Part shown: positions 1 to 6,047 of the stretch, piece after piece
Layout of the letters: the number at the start of each line of letters is the position of its first letter
Numbering within the stretch: the first letter of the stretch is position 1
DNA from: JAGOTT01 sp964450795
GTDB lineage: Bacteria; Patescibacteriota; Minisyncoccia; Moranbacterales; UBA1568
NCBI GenBank assembly: GCA_964450795.1
Contig: CAYVDI010000035.1
Location: 1 to 10,123 of the forward strand
Direction: 5' to 3'
Length of the DNA stretch: 10,123 nucleotides
Notes under the pieces: model-generated
The model's input: only the letters and a program-made list of their open reading frames with translations
Database searches by the model: none
Told to the model about the DNA's origin: nothing
Position numbers and translations under genes: made by a program

Positions 1-674
1 GATGGAGCGCTGTTCGGCATCTCTTTCGGGTCCGAAGAAACCGCGAAATGTGGAATGACGGCGATTTTCCCCTCCGGAATACCGCCGCGAACGAGCGCTT
101 CTTTGACGAATCGGGACGGCACGAGAAATCGATCGATCATATCGCCGAATCCGAACATCCGCTCCCAATACGATTTCAACACGAGCAGAAACCGTTTCCC
201 GAAACCGTACTTCCGGACAAACAGGAACCGCCAGTATGATCGGCCGACGGTGCCGTGATACGCGTCCTTATCCGGTGAGACGATGTGATAGTCATGGACC
301 GTCATGACGATCGGAATTCCCCGCTTCCGCACGATCGGCAGAAAGGACAGCGAGAGTTGATGGTACGCGTTGTGGATATGGACGAGATCCGGATGAAAAT
401 CATCGAGAAGCTTCTTCATGTTCCGCCGCGCTTCGAATGACCAGAAGAGGCGCCCGACACCGACGATCCTCTGCCGAAGCGCCGAATCGTCCCGATTGTA
501 TCCGACCCGACTCACGAAATATTTCCGAAACGGCGTTCCGGCGTTCTTCGGATGGTCCATGGAAAAGACCGCGACCTCGTGACCGCGCGACCGGAGAAGC
601 GCGATAAGATCAAGGAAGTGTCGTTCAGCACCGCGTCGTTCATGAAAGAATTTGTTGACTTCGATGATCCTCAT
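1..674 (-). CDS. GT4-type glycosyltransferase, N-terminal 224 residues (3' end outside window)
   Basis: This reading frame is open to the left edge and starts with the ATG at 674-672. The N-terminus (MRIIEVNKFFHERRGAERHF) has the look of GT-B glycosyltransferases of family GT4, which begin with a short beta strand and a GGAE/RGAE-type loop. Residues 95-103 (PDLVHIHNA) and 121-129 (PIVMTVHDY) match the conserved IHN and HDY strands of the acceptor-binding domain. Residues 181-211 reach the usual S-R-F and IPHF region just before the donor domain. About 380-400 residues is usual, so the sugar-nucleotide domain is missing here only because the window ends. The start overlaps the upstream stop as ATGA (4 bp), and no good Shine-Dalgarno precedes it, which suggests translational coupling to the O-antigen ligase-like gene. 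Inferred role: a cytoplasmic transferase adding sugar to a lipid-linked surface polysaccharide. Donor and acceptor cannot be read from the sequence. Confidence 0.88.
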   Translation of the reverse strand, partial: MRIIEVNKFFHERRGAERHFLDLIALLRSRGHEVAVFSMDHPKNAGTPFRKYFVSRVGYNRDDSALRQRIVGVGRLFWSFEARRNMKKLLDDFHPDLVHIHNAYHQLSLSFLPIVRKRGIPIVMTVHDYHIVSPDKDAYHGTVGRSYWRFLFVRKYGFGKRFLLVLKSYWERMFGFGDMIDRFLVPSRFVKEALVRGGIPEGKIAVIPHFAVSSDPKEMPNSAP

Positions 675-2140
675 ACCGTTCCCGTTTTCTTCGGCTTGCC
701 GCCGATGCGGATGACCGCCTCCGAAACCCCGAGCGTGATCCAGAAAAACATACCGAGGAGGTTCGTCTCAAGATACGGCTGGGAAAACAGCACGAGGCAC
801 TGGAAGACGATGAGCCCGAACAGGGCGCTTCGTGCGGTGTCGAGAAACGCATCACCGCATCGGCGGGTCAGTCTGACAAGAATCGTCCCGACGGCGCCGA
901 GCATGAGCACGACCCCGGCCGCCCCCGTCTGCACGAGAAGCGCGAGCCAGGAATTATGCATGTCCCGGACCTCGACATACGACCGATATTCCCCGAGCTC
1001 GACCGGCACGCGCACCCCGAATCCGATTCCCGTAACCGGATGTTCCCAGAACCTGGCGAGTGCGCTTTCCCAGACCTGCTCGCGCCACGCGAAGCTCTCA
1101 TCATACGAATTCCCGATCGAGGAGAGACGGCTCGACACGACCTCGGAGACGTATCGGGTGTTCCGCGCCATATCGCTCATCGGGAAGAGCTCCGTCAGGG
1201 AAAAAGCCGCGAGCGCGAGAAGGACGCCGCTACCAATAAAGAAAGAGGCTATGCGCACGAGTCGTTTCCGGTAATTCCGGAAAGAGAAGACGAACCCGAA
1301 CGCGAGCACCGCTCCGATACCGAGCCAGAGATGCCGCATGAGCGAACCGAGTATGCCCGCCACGAGCACGGACATGAAGACGAAGTTCCTCCGGCGCAAC
1401 CGGACATCGTCTATCCACGTTCCCGCGGAAAAGACGAGCACGAGCAACGCGAGCGAGAAATAGAACGCGTGCGGGAACGCGAGAAATCTCGTTCCCGGCG
1501 TCGAGAGCGGCGTATATTCGGTCCACAGTCCGCCGCCGCGGGCGATCCCGATGACCAGGAACACTGTCGTGATCGCGATGCCCGAAAAAAATACTTTCGA
1601 AAGAAGACTCACATCCTCCCGACTCCGGAGCACGAGCGGGACGAAGAAGAACAGCATGCCGTAGAAGACGTAGTTCTTCCACGTGGAGAACGCCGTCGCG
1701 ATGTTCGTATCCGAGAACCCGGCGATACTCGCCAGAAACACCACCGTCGTGAATACGAAGAAAAGAACAAGCATCTTCCCTGTCGACGAAAGATGCGCTG
1801 CCTCGGACCGCTTCCGCTCCGCAAACCACAAAAGAAACACAGAGAAAAACGAGACGGCAAGGATGACATCGAGCGGATAGAGCTTGTAGGTTCCGCTATC
1901 GACCAGAATCGGCTGAAGCGTGTAAAAACGCTCGAAGAAGACCGTCAGCACGACCGATGCAAGGAAGCCCGCGCGCGGAAACAGGAACGCCAGTACCGCC
2001 GCAGGAAGCACGAGTCCGAGAAACAGAAGGAGCGACGACAGACCGAAAGCACCCGAAAGCGCATAGCCCCCGAGAAAGAGAACGAGCAGAAAAATCGCCC
2101 GCATGTCCGTCTTCTGCTTTTTATCGAAAAATGTTCCCAT
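671..2140 (-). CDS. O-antigen ligase / Wzy-type polysaccharide polymerase family membrane protein
   Basis: A 489-residue, very hydrophobic protein with about ten or more membrane helices. It fits the O-antigen ligase/polymerase (WaaL/Wzy_C) superfamily. Residues 269-275 carry R-H-L-W-L-G-I, resembling the conserved Arg plus W-x-x-G of the Wzy_C helix. Residues 315-400 form the expected large external loop, with WREQVW at 352-357, HPVTGIGFG at 367-375 and HNSW at 395-398, the His being the family's conserved loop residue. Residues 403-422 then re-enter the membrane. The start at 2140 is supported by GAGGTGA six bases upstream and a promoter at 2163-2191. A Met at residue 13 is a less likely alternative. 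The stop overlaps the glycosyltransferase start by 4 bp. Ligation and polymerisation cannot be told apart by sequence alone. Confidence 0.88.
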   Translation of the reverse strand: MGTFFDKKQKTDMRAIFLLVLFLGGYALSGAFGLSSLLLFLGLVLPAAVLAFLFPRAGFLASVVLTVFFERFYTLQPILVDSGTYKLYPLDVILAVSFFSVFLLWFAERKRSEAAHLSSTGKMLVLFFVFTTVVFLASIAGFSDTNIATAFSTWKNYVFYGMLFFFVPLVLRSREDVSLLSKVFFSGIAITTVFLVIGIARGGGLWTEYTPLSTPGTRFLAFPHAFYFSLALLVLVFSAGTWIDDVRLRRRNFVFMSVLVAGILGSLMRHLWLGIGAVLAFGFVFSFRNYRKRLVRIASFFIGSGVLLALAAFSLTELFPMSDMARNTRYVSEVVSSRLSSIGNSYDESFAWREQVWESALARFWEHPVTGIGFGVRVPVELGEYRSYVEVRDMHNSWLALLVQTGAAGVVLMLGAVGTILVRLTRRCGDAFLDTARSALFGLIVFQCLVLFSQPYLETNLLGMFFWITLGVSEAVIRIGGKPKKTGTV

Positions 2141-2162
2141 AAAAAATCACCTCTGAATACGA

Positions 2163-2191
2163 ACCATACCACAATTCATCAAAAAAATCAA
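2163..2191 (-). promoter_or_regulatory. sigma70-type promoter of the polysaccharide operon
   Basis: On the minus strand the -35 is TTGATT (2191-2186) and the -10 is TATGGT (2168-2163), separated by exactly 17 bases in an A/T-rich stretch. The predicted start near 2156 leaves a leader of only about 16 bases, most of it the ribosome-binding site. The promoter lies directly downstream of the terminator of the preceding gene, so it should begin a new unit. Confidence 0.7.
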
Positions 2192-2205
2192 GGATTTTTA
2201 CAAAG

Positions 2206-2242
2206 AAAAAAGCCTCGGGGATCCGTTAGGATTCCGAGGCTT
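2206..2242 (-). terminator. Rho-independent terminator after the small secreted protein gene
   Basis: Perfect 9-bp arms, AAGCCTCGG and CCGAGGCTT (2242-2234 and 2218-2210 on the minus strand), enclose a loop whose ATCC/GGAT can pair further. A run of T follows. The hairpin begins 13 bases beyond the stop codon at 2256. Confidence 0.9.
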
Positions 2243-2255
2243 GTCAGGCTGCGCA

Positions 2256-2645
2256 TCACTCGATGACTTCGAGGGCGCAGCCGCGCGGGTCGTCACAGAC
2301 CCGGCGGACGTTGACGAGGGTCAACCCGTCGTTGCCATCAGGGCTGATGTAGACCCATTTCCCGGCCTGTTTCAGCTGGAAACGCTTCCCGTTCTTGGGA
2401 ACCTGGAACAAGTCCAGATTACCCTTCTGGGAAATATTCAGGGTATAGACATACCCATCCTTCTTCCCATGGCCGACGTAGAAGTCGGCGGCGTCGACGG
2501 TGACGTTCTTCCAGCTCACCTTGCGAGTGTCACCGTCCTTGACGGCGGTGATGACCGCGCCATTGGCGCGGAACGTATCCGCGAGGGCGGCGAGGGCTGG
2601 CATCGCGAACATCGCGGCAAGAGCAACCAACAAGAGTTTTTTCAT
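2256..2645 (-). CDS. small secreted protein of unknown function (129 aa)
   Basis: I do not recognise a family. The protein begins with a typical Sec signal peptide (MKKLLLVALAAMFAMPALA, probable cleavage near residue 19-20), leaving about 110 mature residues. The mature part looks like an all-beta domain, with alternating strands at residues 33-38, 42-50, 64-70, 78-82, 86-90 and 95-101. Its only two cysteines, C117 and C123, are six residues apart near the C-terminus and could form a disulfide outside the cell. The start at 2645 is chosen for the signal peptide and for AAGGAGG six bases upstream. An in-frame extension further upstream would read through the promoter. The gene is monocistronic, with its own strong promoter (2727-2755), a structured leader and a strong terminator. 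This suggests high and independently controlled expression. Confidence 0.82.
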   Translation of the reverse strand: MKKLLLVALAAMFAMPALAALADTFRANGAVITAVKDGDTRKVSWKNVTVDAADFYVGHGKKDGYVYTLNISQKGNLDLFQVPKNGKRFQLKQAGKWVYISPDGNDGLTLVNVRRVCDDPRGCALEVIE

Positions 2646-2647
2646 GA

Positions 2648-2721
2648 TTTGCCTCCTTGGCAAAAGTTGGAAATGTACAGCAGTTCCCCCCGCTTGGAGA
2701 GGAACTCCAAAACTTGGGAAC
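2648..2721 (-). promoter_or_regulatory. structured 5' leader: 5'-terminal stem-loop and SD-presenting hairpin
   Basis: The predicted transcript starts near 2720, and GTTCCC (2721-2716) at its 5' end can pair with GGGAAC (2688-2683). Inside lies a second perfect stem, TTGGAG/CTCCAA (2710-2705 with 2699-2694). Near the start codon TTTGCCAAGGAGGCAAA (2664-2648) is a 6-bp stem with the loop AAGGA, so most of the Shine-Dalgarno sits in the loop and its last two G in the stem, two bases before the ATG. The pairings are read directly; any regulatory effect is inference. Confidence 0.6.
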
Positions 2722-2726
2722 ACCCC

Positions 2727-2755
2727 ATCATACACCCTTTTCTCATTTTTGTCAA
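2727..2755 (-). promoter_or_regulatory. strong sigma70-type promoter of the small secreted protein gene
   Basis: The minus strand shows TTGACA (2755-2750), a 17-base spacer and TATGAT (2732-2727), nearly full consensus. The region from -35 to the spacer matches the promoter at 6324-6352 unusually well. Confidence 0.88.
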
Positions 2756-2787
2756 GTGAACCTCCTTACCTTCAAACGTGTCACCCC

Positions 2788-2943
2788 ACCAGGGTGCCTC
2801 CCATCCACGACCACACCCTCACCGCACGGTCTTTTCTTTCAAAAAATCTCCCTCACTCATCGGCATCCAGAGGAGATTTTTTGAGAAAAGAACCGGCTTG
2901 CTCGAGCAGAGTGCGGTTCCCGCTGGACGGGAGACACCCTGGT
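2788..2943. repeat. inverted-repeat element A: 156-bp imperfect hairpin, unassigned
   Basis: The ends pair over 15 bases with one mismatch (2788-2802 with 2929-2943, beginning ACCAGGGTG and ending CACCCTGGT). Inside, ACCGCAC (2821-2827) pairs with GTGCGGT (2911-2917). The core is a 13-bp perfect stem, TCAAAAAATCTCC (2839-2851) with GGAGATTTTTTGA (2872-2884), extended by CTTTTC/GAAAAG and CGGT/ACCG with small bulges. Two side hairpins sit in the right arm: the palindrome TGCTCGAGCA (2899-2908) and TCCCG/CGGGA (2918-2932). There is no convincing ORF and no visible target-site duplication. It could be a structured RNA, a MITE-like element or a DNA-level palindrome. No promoter clearly aimed at it was found on either strand. 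Confidence 0.7.
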
Positions 2944-2971
2944 TGGCGACGAAGCATAACGAATGATTGAA

Positions 2972-3086
2972 GCCTCCGTATCGGATCTTACCTTTCCGGG
3001 GTCTTGAGGCCGCGACCGGCGACATCATGAGGGATTTCTTACCAAAGAAATCCCGACCCCGGGAAGGGAAGTCCGGGGATGGAGGC
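2972..3086. repeat. inverted-repeat element B: 115-bp imperfect, Y-shaped hairpin, unassigned
   Basis: GCCTCC/GGAGGC closes the base (2972-2977 with 3081-3086). Next, TCGGA (2981-2985) pairs with TCCGG (3072-3076), and a 17-base arm (2987-3003) pairs with 3055-3071, with one wobble and one mismatch, centred on CCGGGGTC/GACCCCGG. The interior holds a small GCCG-CGAC-CGGC hairpin and a perfect 10-bp stem, GGGATTTCTT-ACCA-AAGAAATCCC (3031-3054), giving a three-way-junction shape. It lies 28 bp from element A, in the same gap between a terminator and a promoter. No ORF explains it. Confidence 0.7.
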
Positions 3087-3101
3087 GTGTGGTACACAAA
3101 T

Positions 3102-3134
3102 AAAAAGCGCGTGTTGGAGTTCCGAAACACGCGC
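3102..3134 (-). terminator. Rho-independent terminator of the lipoprotein-LysM operon
   Basis: Perfect 9-bp arms, GCGCGTGTT and AACACGCGC (3134-3126 and 3115-3107), enclose a 10-base loop and are followed by TTTTTATTT on the minus strand. The hairpin begins 16 bases beyond the stop codon of the LysM gene. Confidence 0.92.
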
Positions 3135-3150
3135 CATATTCTTTCTTCGA

Positions 3151-4875
3151 TCAATCCGTCCGCAGAGGATCCGCCGATGTTTCCGTCACCGGGCCCACAT
3201 ACGAGACGCTTTCTTCGCGCTCTTCGCGGTCTTTGACACGGATGAGCCCACCGAACTCGGCGCGGATGAACGCGCCCAGCGTGGTCAGGTCCCCGTGCGA
3301 GACATCGCGGTACGCCTCCGGCTTGTTGAGTGCCAGAGACAGGCGCGGACCGAACATGATGGTTTCTTTCCACCGCATCTCGACCGCGGCGTTGAGGTAG
3401 TTCAGCTCGTCCCAGTTCTGATGGGACACGCCGAGGATTCCCCTCGCCTGCCAGTCATCATCGATACGGTACTGCGCATAGGCGTTCGCATTCCAATTCC
3501 CCCGATCCTGCGGTTTGTCACCGGCCCAGGTGGATTGGATACGGCCGTTCCGGTAATCCCACACTTCCGCCGTCGCGCCCATGATCCAATCAGGGCTCGT
3601 GCGCTCGAAGTACTCGCCGTAGAGGCCGAGCTTCTGTCCGCGCTGGGTCATGTGGTATCCGGAGTCCGGATTGCCGCCGTCGACATAGTCGTTCGGAAGC
3701 CAGCGGAGCTTGAGACTCCATCCGGCCGGGAGCGCCGCCTTCACGCCGTCGAACTCCTGCTCTTTCGAAAAATTCCGTTTGAGCACGAGCTGCGGACCGA
3801 ATCCGGCATGCTCCTTCCAGGTGTAGGCGGAGGTTTCGCTCTCGCCGCGGCCCTGCATTCCGAAGAACCCAAGACCCGCCGAGTACCCGTCACCGAATTT
3901 CTTGGTGATGGCGCCTTCCGCATATTGCCACTGTCCGTGCGCGAGGTTGTTGTCCCACACGCCCGCACCGGCGATCAGTTCCCATTCGAGTTCGTTCTCG
4001 ACGGGAAACGCGGAGAGAGGTTTCATCCCGCCGTCCGGAGTCCCTTTCGGTTCCACGGGTTCGGCTTGCTTCGGCTCATCGACGATGACCGTCGCGTACG
4101 TCGGCGGAGGAGAAACTTCGACGCGCCGCATCGGATGCGAATCTTCCGGATAAAGCTGCGCCCAGTTACCACAGACCTCGAAACGGTAAATGATTTTCCC
4201 GCTCTTGGTCACATACTTCATGGCTTTCTGAGACACGGCACGAAGGATGATCTTTCCTTCCCACAGATCGTTCTTGCCGAACGACAGTCGGTACATGGAT
4301 CGATGTCTCGCGATCAGCATTTCCTGACCGTCCTCAATGCCGGCAACCGCTTCCATCGCCTCGTCTTGCGTGAAGCCGAACTGATGCGTCAGCGCCCAGA
4401 TGCTGTCGCCCTTGCCGCGGAACTTGTTGCCTCCGGGCTTCGTCCACTCGCAGAACCCTTTCGGTTTCTTCGAGCAGTCGACCGTGCGGAAACCCTTTTC
4501 CGCGACGGCGGGCTTGGCGGAGCGATGCGATACGGGACGGACACCTTCGGGAACGACCAGATGCTGACCGACACGGATCGTGTATGGCCGCTCCAGCGCA
4601 TTTCCGTCGGCTACCTTCCGCCAGTCGGATCCGTACAGACCGATCAGGGTATCCCCCCGAACGACCGTATGCACGGACAGACTGCGTTTCGGCGCCTCAG
4701 CCGCTTTCGGTTGTTGAGGTTTCGGAGCGACTTCCGCCTTCGCTTCCGCAATCGCGGAAACTTTGGCGAGCGGCTCCTCCTTGAAGAAACTCTCGTTCCC
4801 CCACTCGATCAGGAGAGGGGAAAGAACGAAAGTCATGATGCCGGCGATAAGGCCGACCCGACTCCAGTTTTTCAT
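3151..4875 (-). CDS. membrane-anchored LysM protein with a beta-strand-rich C-terminal half
   Basis: 574 residues from the ATG at 4875. Residues 7-24 form one hydrophobic helix, likely a signal anchor. Residues 32-65 are a linker rich in Ala, Lys, Pro and Glu. Residues 69-110 are a clear LysM domain (VHTVVRGDTLIGLYG through IRVGQHLVVPEGV), which in known families binds the glycan strands of peptidoglycan. Residues 156-181 (GDSIWALTHQFGFTQDEAM) resemble a degenerate second LysM. Residues 295-545 consist of repeated amphipathic, aromatic-rich strands divided by Gly/Asp/Asn turns, such as WSLKLRWLPNDYV, GLYGEYFERT and YAQYRIDDDWQARGILG, resembling an outer-membrane-type beta-barrel or beta-sandwich. 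The C-terminus (LRTD) lacks the usual terminal aromatic of a barrel. The start has AAGGAGG five bases upstream. An in-frame ATG at 4953 would add 26 residues. It is probably an envelope structural or transport component working with the lipoprotein upstream. Confidence 0.85.
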   Translation of the reverse strand: MKNWSRVGLIAGIMTFVLSPLLIEWGNESFFKEEPLAKVSAIAEAKAEVAPKPQQPKAAEAPKRSLSVHTVVRGDTLIGLYGSDWRKVADGNALERPYTIRVGQHLVVPEGVRPVSHRSAKPAVAEKGFRTVDCSKKPKGFCEWTKPGGNKFRGKGDSIWALTHQFGFTQDEAMEAVAGIEDGQEMLIARHRSMYRLSFGKNDLWEGKIILRAVSQKAMKYVTKSGKIIYRFEVCGNWAQLYPEDSHPMRRVEVSPPPTYATVIVDEPKQAEPVEPKGTPDGGMKPLSAFPVENELEWELIAGAGVWDNNLAHGQWQYAEGAITKKFGDGYSAGLGFFGMQGRGESETSAYTWKEHAGFGPQLVLKRNFSKEQEFDGVKAALPAGWSLKLRWLPNDYVDGGNPDSGYHMTQRGQKLGLYGEYFERTSPDWIMGATAEVWDYRNGRIQSTWAGDKPQDRGNWNANAYAQYRIDDDWQARGILGVSHQNWDELNYLNAAVEMRWKETIMFGPRLSLALNKPEAYRDVSHGDLTTLGAFIRAEFGGLIRVKDREEREESVSYVGPVTETSADPLRTD

Positions 4876-4895
4876 GATTCCCTCCTTCCGGGATC
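4876..4895 (-). promoter_or_regulatory. Shine-Dalgarno in a hairpin loop before the LysM gene
   Basis: On the minus strand GATCCC (4895-4890) pairs with GGGAATC (4882-4876, one bulged A), leaving GGAAGGA as the loop. The AAGGAGG site (4887-4881) lies in the loop and the start of the 3' arm, and the hairpin directly abuts the ATG. The strong site supports 4875 as the start. The arrangement repeats the one seen before the small secreted protein gene. Confidence 0.55.
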
Positions 4896-4949
4896 TTCGA
4901 TGGGAAATGACGGACGCCTGACGACGTCCCCGCAATCCTGCAAGAAACG

Positions 4950-5837
4950 TCATGGCTTGCTCCTTTCGGAAACGACACAGCTCTTCTGCCCCGCATCACG
5001 CAGGGCCTGCAGAGCCGCGATGTTGTATCCCTGCCGGGACCGAGACTGCACGGATCCGGAATCGAACCCGTGGGACTTGGCCTGACCGGCGGAGATGAGA
5101 TCGAACACGGCACCGATCGCGGTCGAGATGTAATCCGGACTCACGGCGGCACGGGTCGTGCCGGTCACCTTCTCCCAATACGAGTACTGGGGGTTGATAC
5201 CGGCAAGGTACTTCACCTTCTCCGTATCGAGCGGCGTCACGATCCGACCGGCTTTCGTGTCGTAGACACTCCAGCCGTCGAACGCCTGACGCATCCCTCG
5301 GACAGGACGGACCGCAGCAAGCGGAGTCCCGTCGCGCCCGATCACTTCCCTCCGATACGCGGCGTCGCTTTGGAACTTCGCCGCATCAAACGCCACCTCG
5401 TGACCGTGCAAATCGTATGCGCGGGAGAGAAGCGTGGAGAGCGTGATCGCCTTCACGTCCGCCAGAGGCTCTTGCAAGCCTTCGACGAACACGAAGAAGC
5501 GCGGTACGCAGGCGATATAGCCCGCGAACACCGCATGCGCGACGTATTCCTTGCCATCCGCACCGATCGCGTGCGCCTGATACCGGATCCGCAAGGGATC
5601 CCACTCGGCGTAGCTTTCGGGCGTCTGAGGGAACGTGCCCATAACGGTCACGAACCGTCCACTTTGCAGATCGTCGGTCCACGGCAACCCGGAGAACATC
5701 ACCGGATCGATAGCCATCTCGCGTACGACCTGCACCTTTTCACCTTGGCCATCCGAAAGACGGATGGTGTTCGGCGCGGTCGCACAACCGGAAAGGATCG
5801 CAACGACAAACCACCAAACCAAAACCATCGCTTTCAT
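4950..5837 (-). CDS. predicted lipoprotein of unknown function (295 aa)
   Basis: The N-terminus is a lipoprotein signal: a hydrophobic stretch (VLVWWFVVAI) followed by the lipobox L-S-G-C, with Cys18 as the lipidated residue after signal peptidase II cleavage. I do not recognise the remaining 277 residues. They look like a mixed alpha/beta extracytoplasmic domain with no catalytic motif I can name. Cys109 and Cys287 are the only cysteines besides the lipid site and might form a disulfide. The start at 5837 has AGGAGG five bases upstream; a second Met at residue 4 would be too far from that site. The stop overlaps an ATG at 4953 that is in frame with the LysM gene. That gene's likelier start is 75 bases further on, so the two form one operon and plausibly act together at the cell surface. 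The promoter is not seen and may lie in the N gap. Confidence 0.8.
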   Translation of the reverse strand: MKAMVLVWWFVVAILSGCATAPNTIRLSDGQGEKVQVVREMAIDPVMFSGLPWTDDLQSGRFVTVMGTFPQTPESYAEWDPLRIRYQAHAIGADGKEYVAHAVFAGYIACVPRFFVFVEGLQEPLADVKAITLSTLLSRAYDLHGHEVAFDAAKFQSDAAYRREVIGRDGTPLAAVRPVRGMRQAFDGWSVYDTKAGRIVTPLDTEKVKYLAGINPQYSYWEKVTGTTRAAVSPDYISTAIGAVFDLISAGQAKSHGFDSGSVQSRSRQGYNIAALQALRDAGQKSCVVSERSKP

Positions 5838-5896
5838 GACAGCCTCCTAAGATAATTGATCGAACAGATTTTCAAGGTGCCGAGAACCGACCATCG

Positions 5897-5941
5897 ATTC
5901 TCTCGCTCCCGCAGGAAACGGTTCCCACGGGATCCGAGAAT
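5897..5941. repeat. interrupted hairpin between the N gap and the lipoprotein gene
   Basis: Nested complementary segments ATTCTC/GAGAAT (5897-5902 with 5936-5941), TCCCG/CGGGA (5907-5911 with 5928-5932) and GGAA/TTCC (5914-5917 with 5922-5925) can form one interrupted hairpin. No T run follows on either side, so it is not a typical terminator. It may be a leader structure. The minus-strand frame through it (37 codons to a stop overlapping the lipoprotein ATG) does not look like a protein I recognise, so this stretch is probably non-coding. Confidence 0.4.
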
Positions 5942-5947
5942 GCCGAT

Positions 5948-6047
5948 NNNNNNNNNNNNNNNNNNNNNNNNNNNNNNNNNNNNNNNNNNNNNNNNNNNNN
6001 NNNNNNNNNNNNNNNNNNNNNNNNNNNNNNNNNNNNNNNNNNNNNNN
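5948..6047. other. 100-N assembly gap of unknown true length
   Basis: Exactly 100 N, the conventional placeholder for a scaffold join. The real distance, and whether other genes of the Wzz locus lie between, cannot be known from this window. Reading frames drawn across the N are not evidence of a continuous gene. Confidence 0.97.

Noticed and set aside
956..2266. 436-codon open frame on the plus strand, antisense to the O-antigen ligase gene
   Set aside because: The product is an extremely charged Arg/Glu/His-rich string, the expected antisense of a hydrophobic membrane protein.
2788..2943. Insertion sequence at element A
   Set aside because: There are inverted ends but no transposase frame and no target-site duplication on the flanks. 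It is kept as an unassigned inverted repeat.
2760..3101. CRISPR array or direct-repeat array in the gene-free stretch
   Set aside because: No direct repeats at regular spacing are present; the repetition is inverted and limited to two hairpins, and no cas-like genes are nearby.
2819..3373. 184-codon minus-strand frame across the inverted repeats and the LysM terminator
   Set aside because: It overlaps the end of the LysM gene and reads through a strong terminator and both hairpins. There is no ribosome-binding site, and the composition is unlike the neighbouring genes.
3079..5085. 668-codon open frame on the plus strand, antisense to the LysM gene
   Set aside because: It is a shadow of the LysM protein, with no ribosome-binding site and no recognisable domain, and it crosses the operon terminator. 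The minus frame has LysM motifs and a strong Shine-Dalgarno.
5849..5876. Possible promoter TTGAAA-15-TATCTT upstream of the lipoprotein gene
   Set aside because: The 15-base spacer is short and the -10 would touch the Shine-Dalgarno, leaving almost no leader. The true promoter is more likely in or beyond the gap.
5834..5947. Continuation of the Wzz-type frame on the far side of the N gap
   Set aside because: The frame stays open for 37 codons and ends as ATGA with the lipoprotein start, but the residues do not resemble a Wzz C-terminus and contain a strong nested hairpin. The frame across N is arbitrary.
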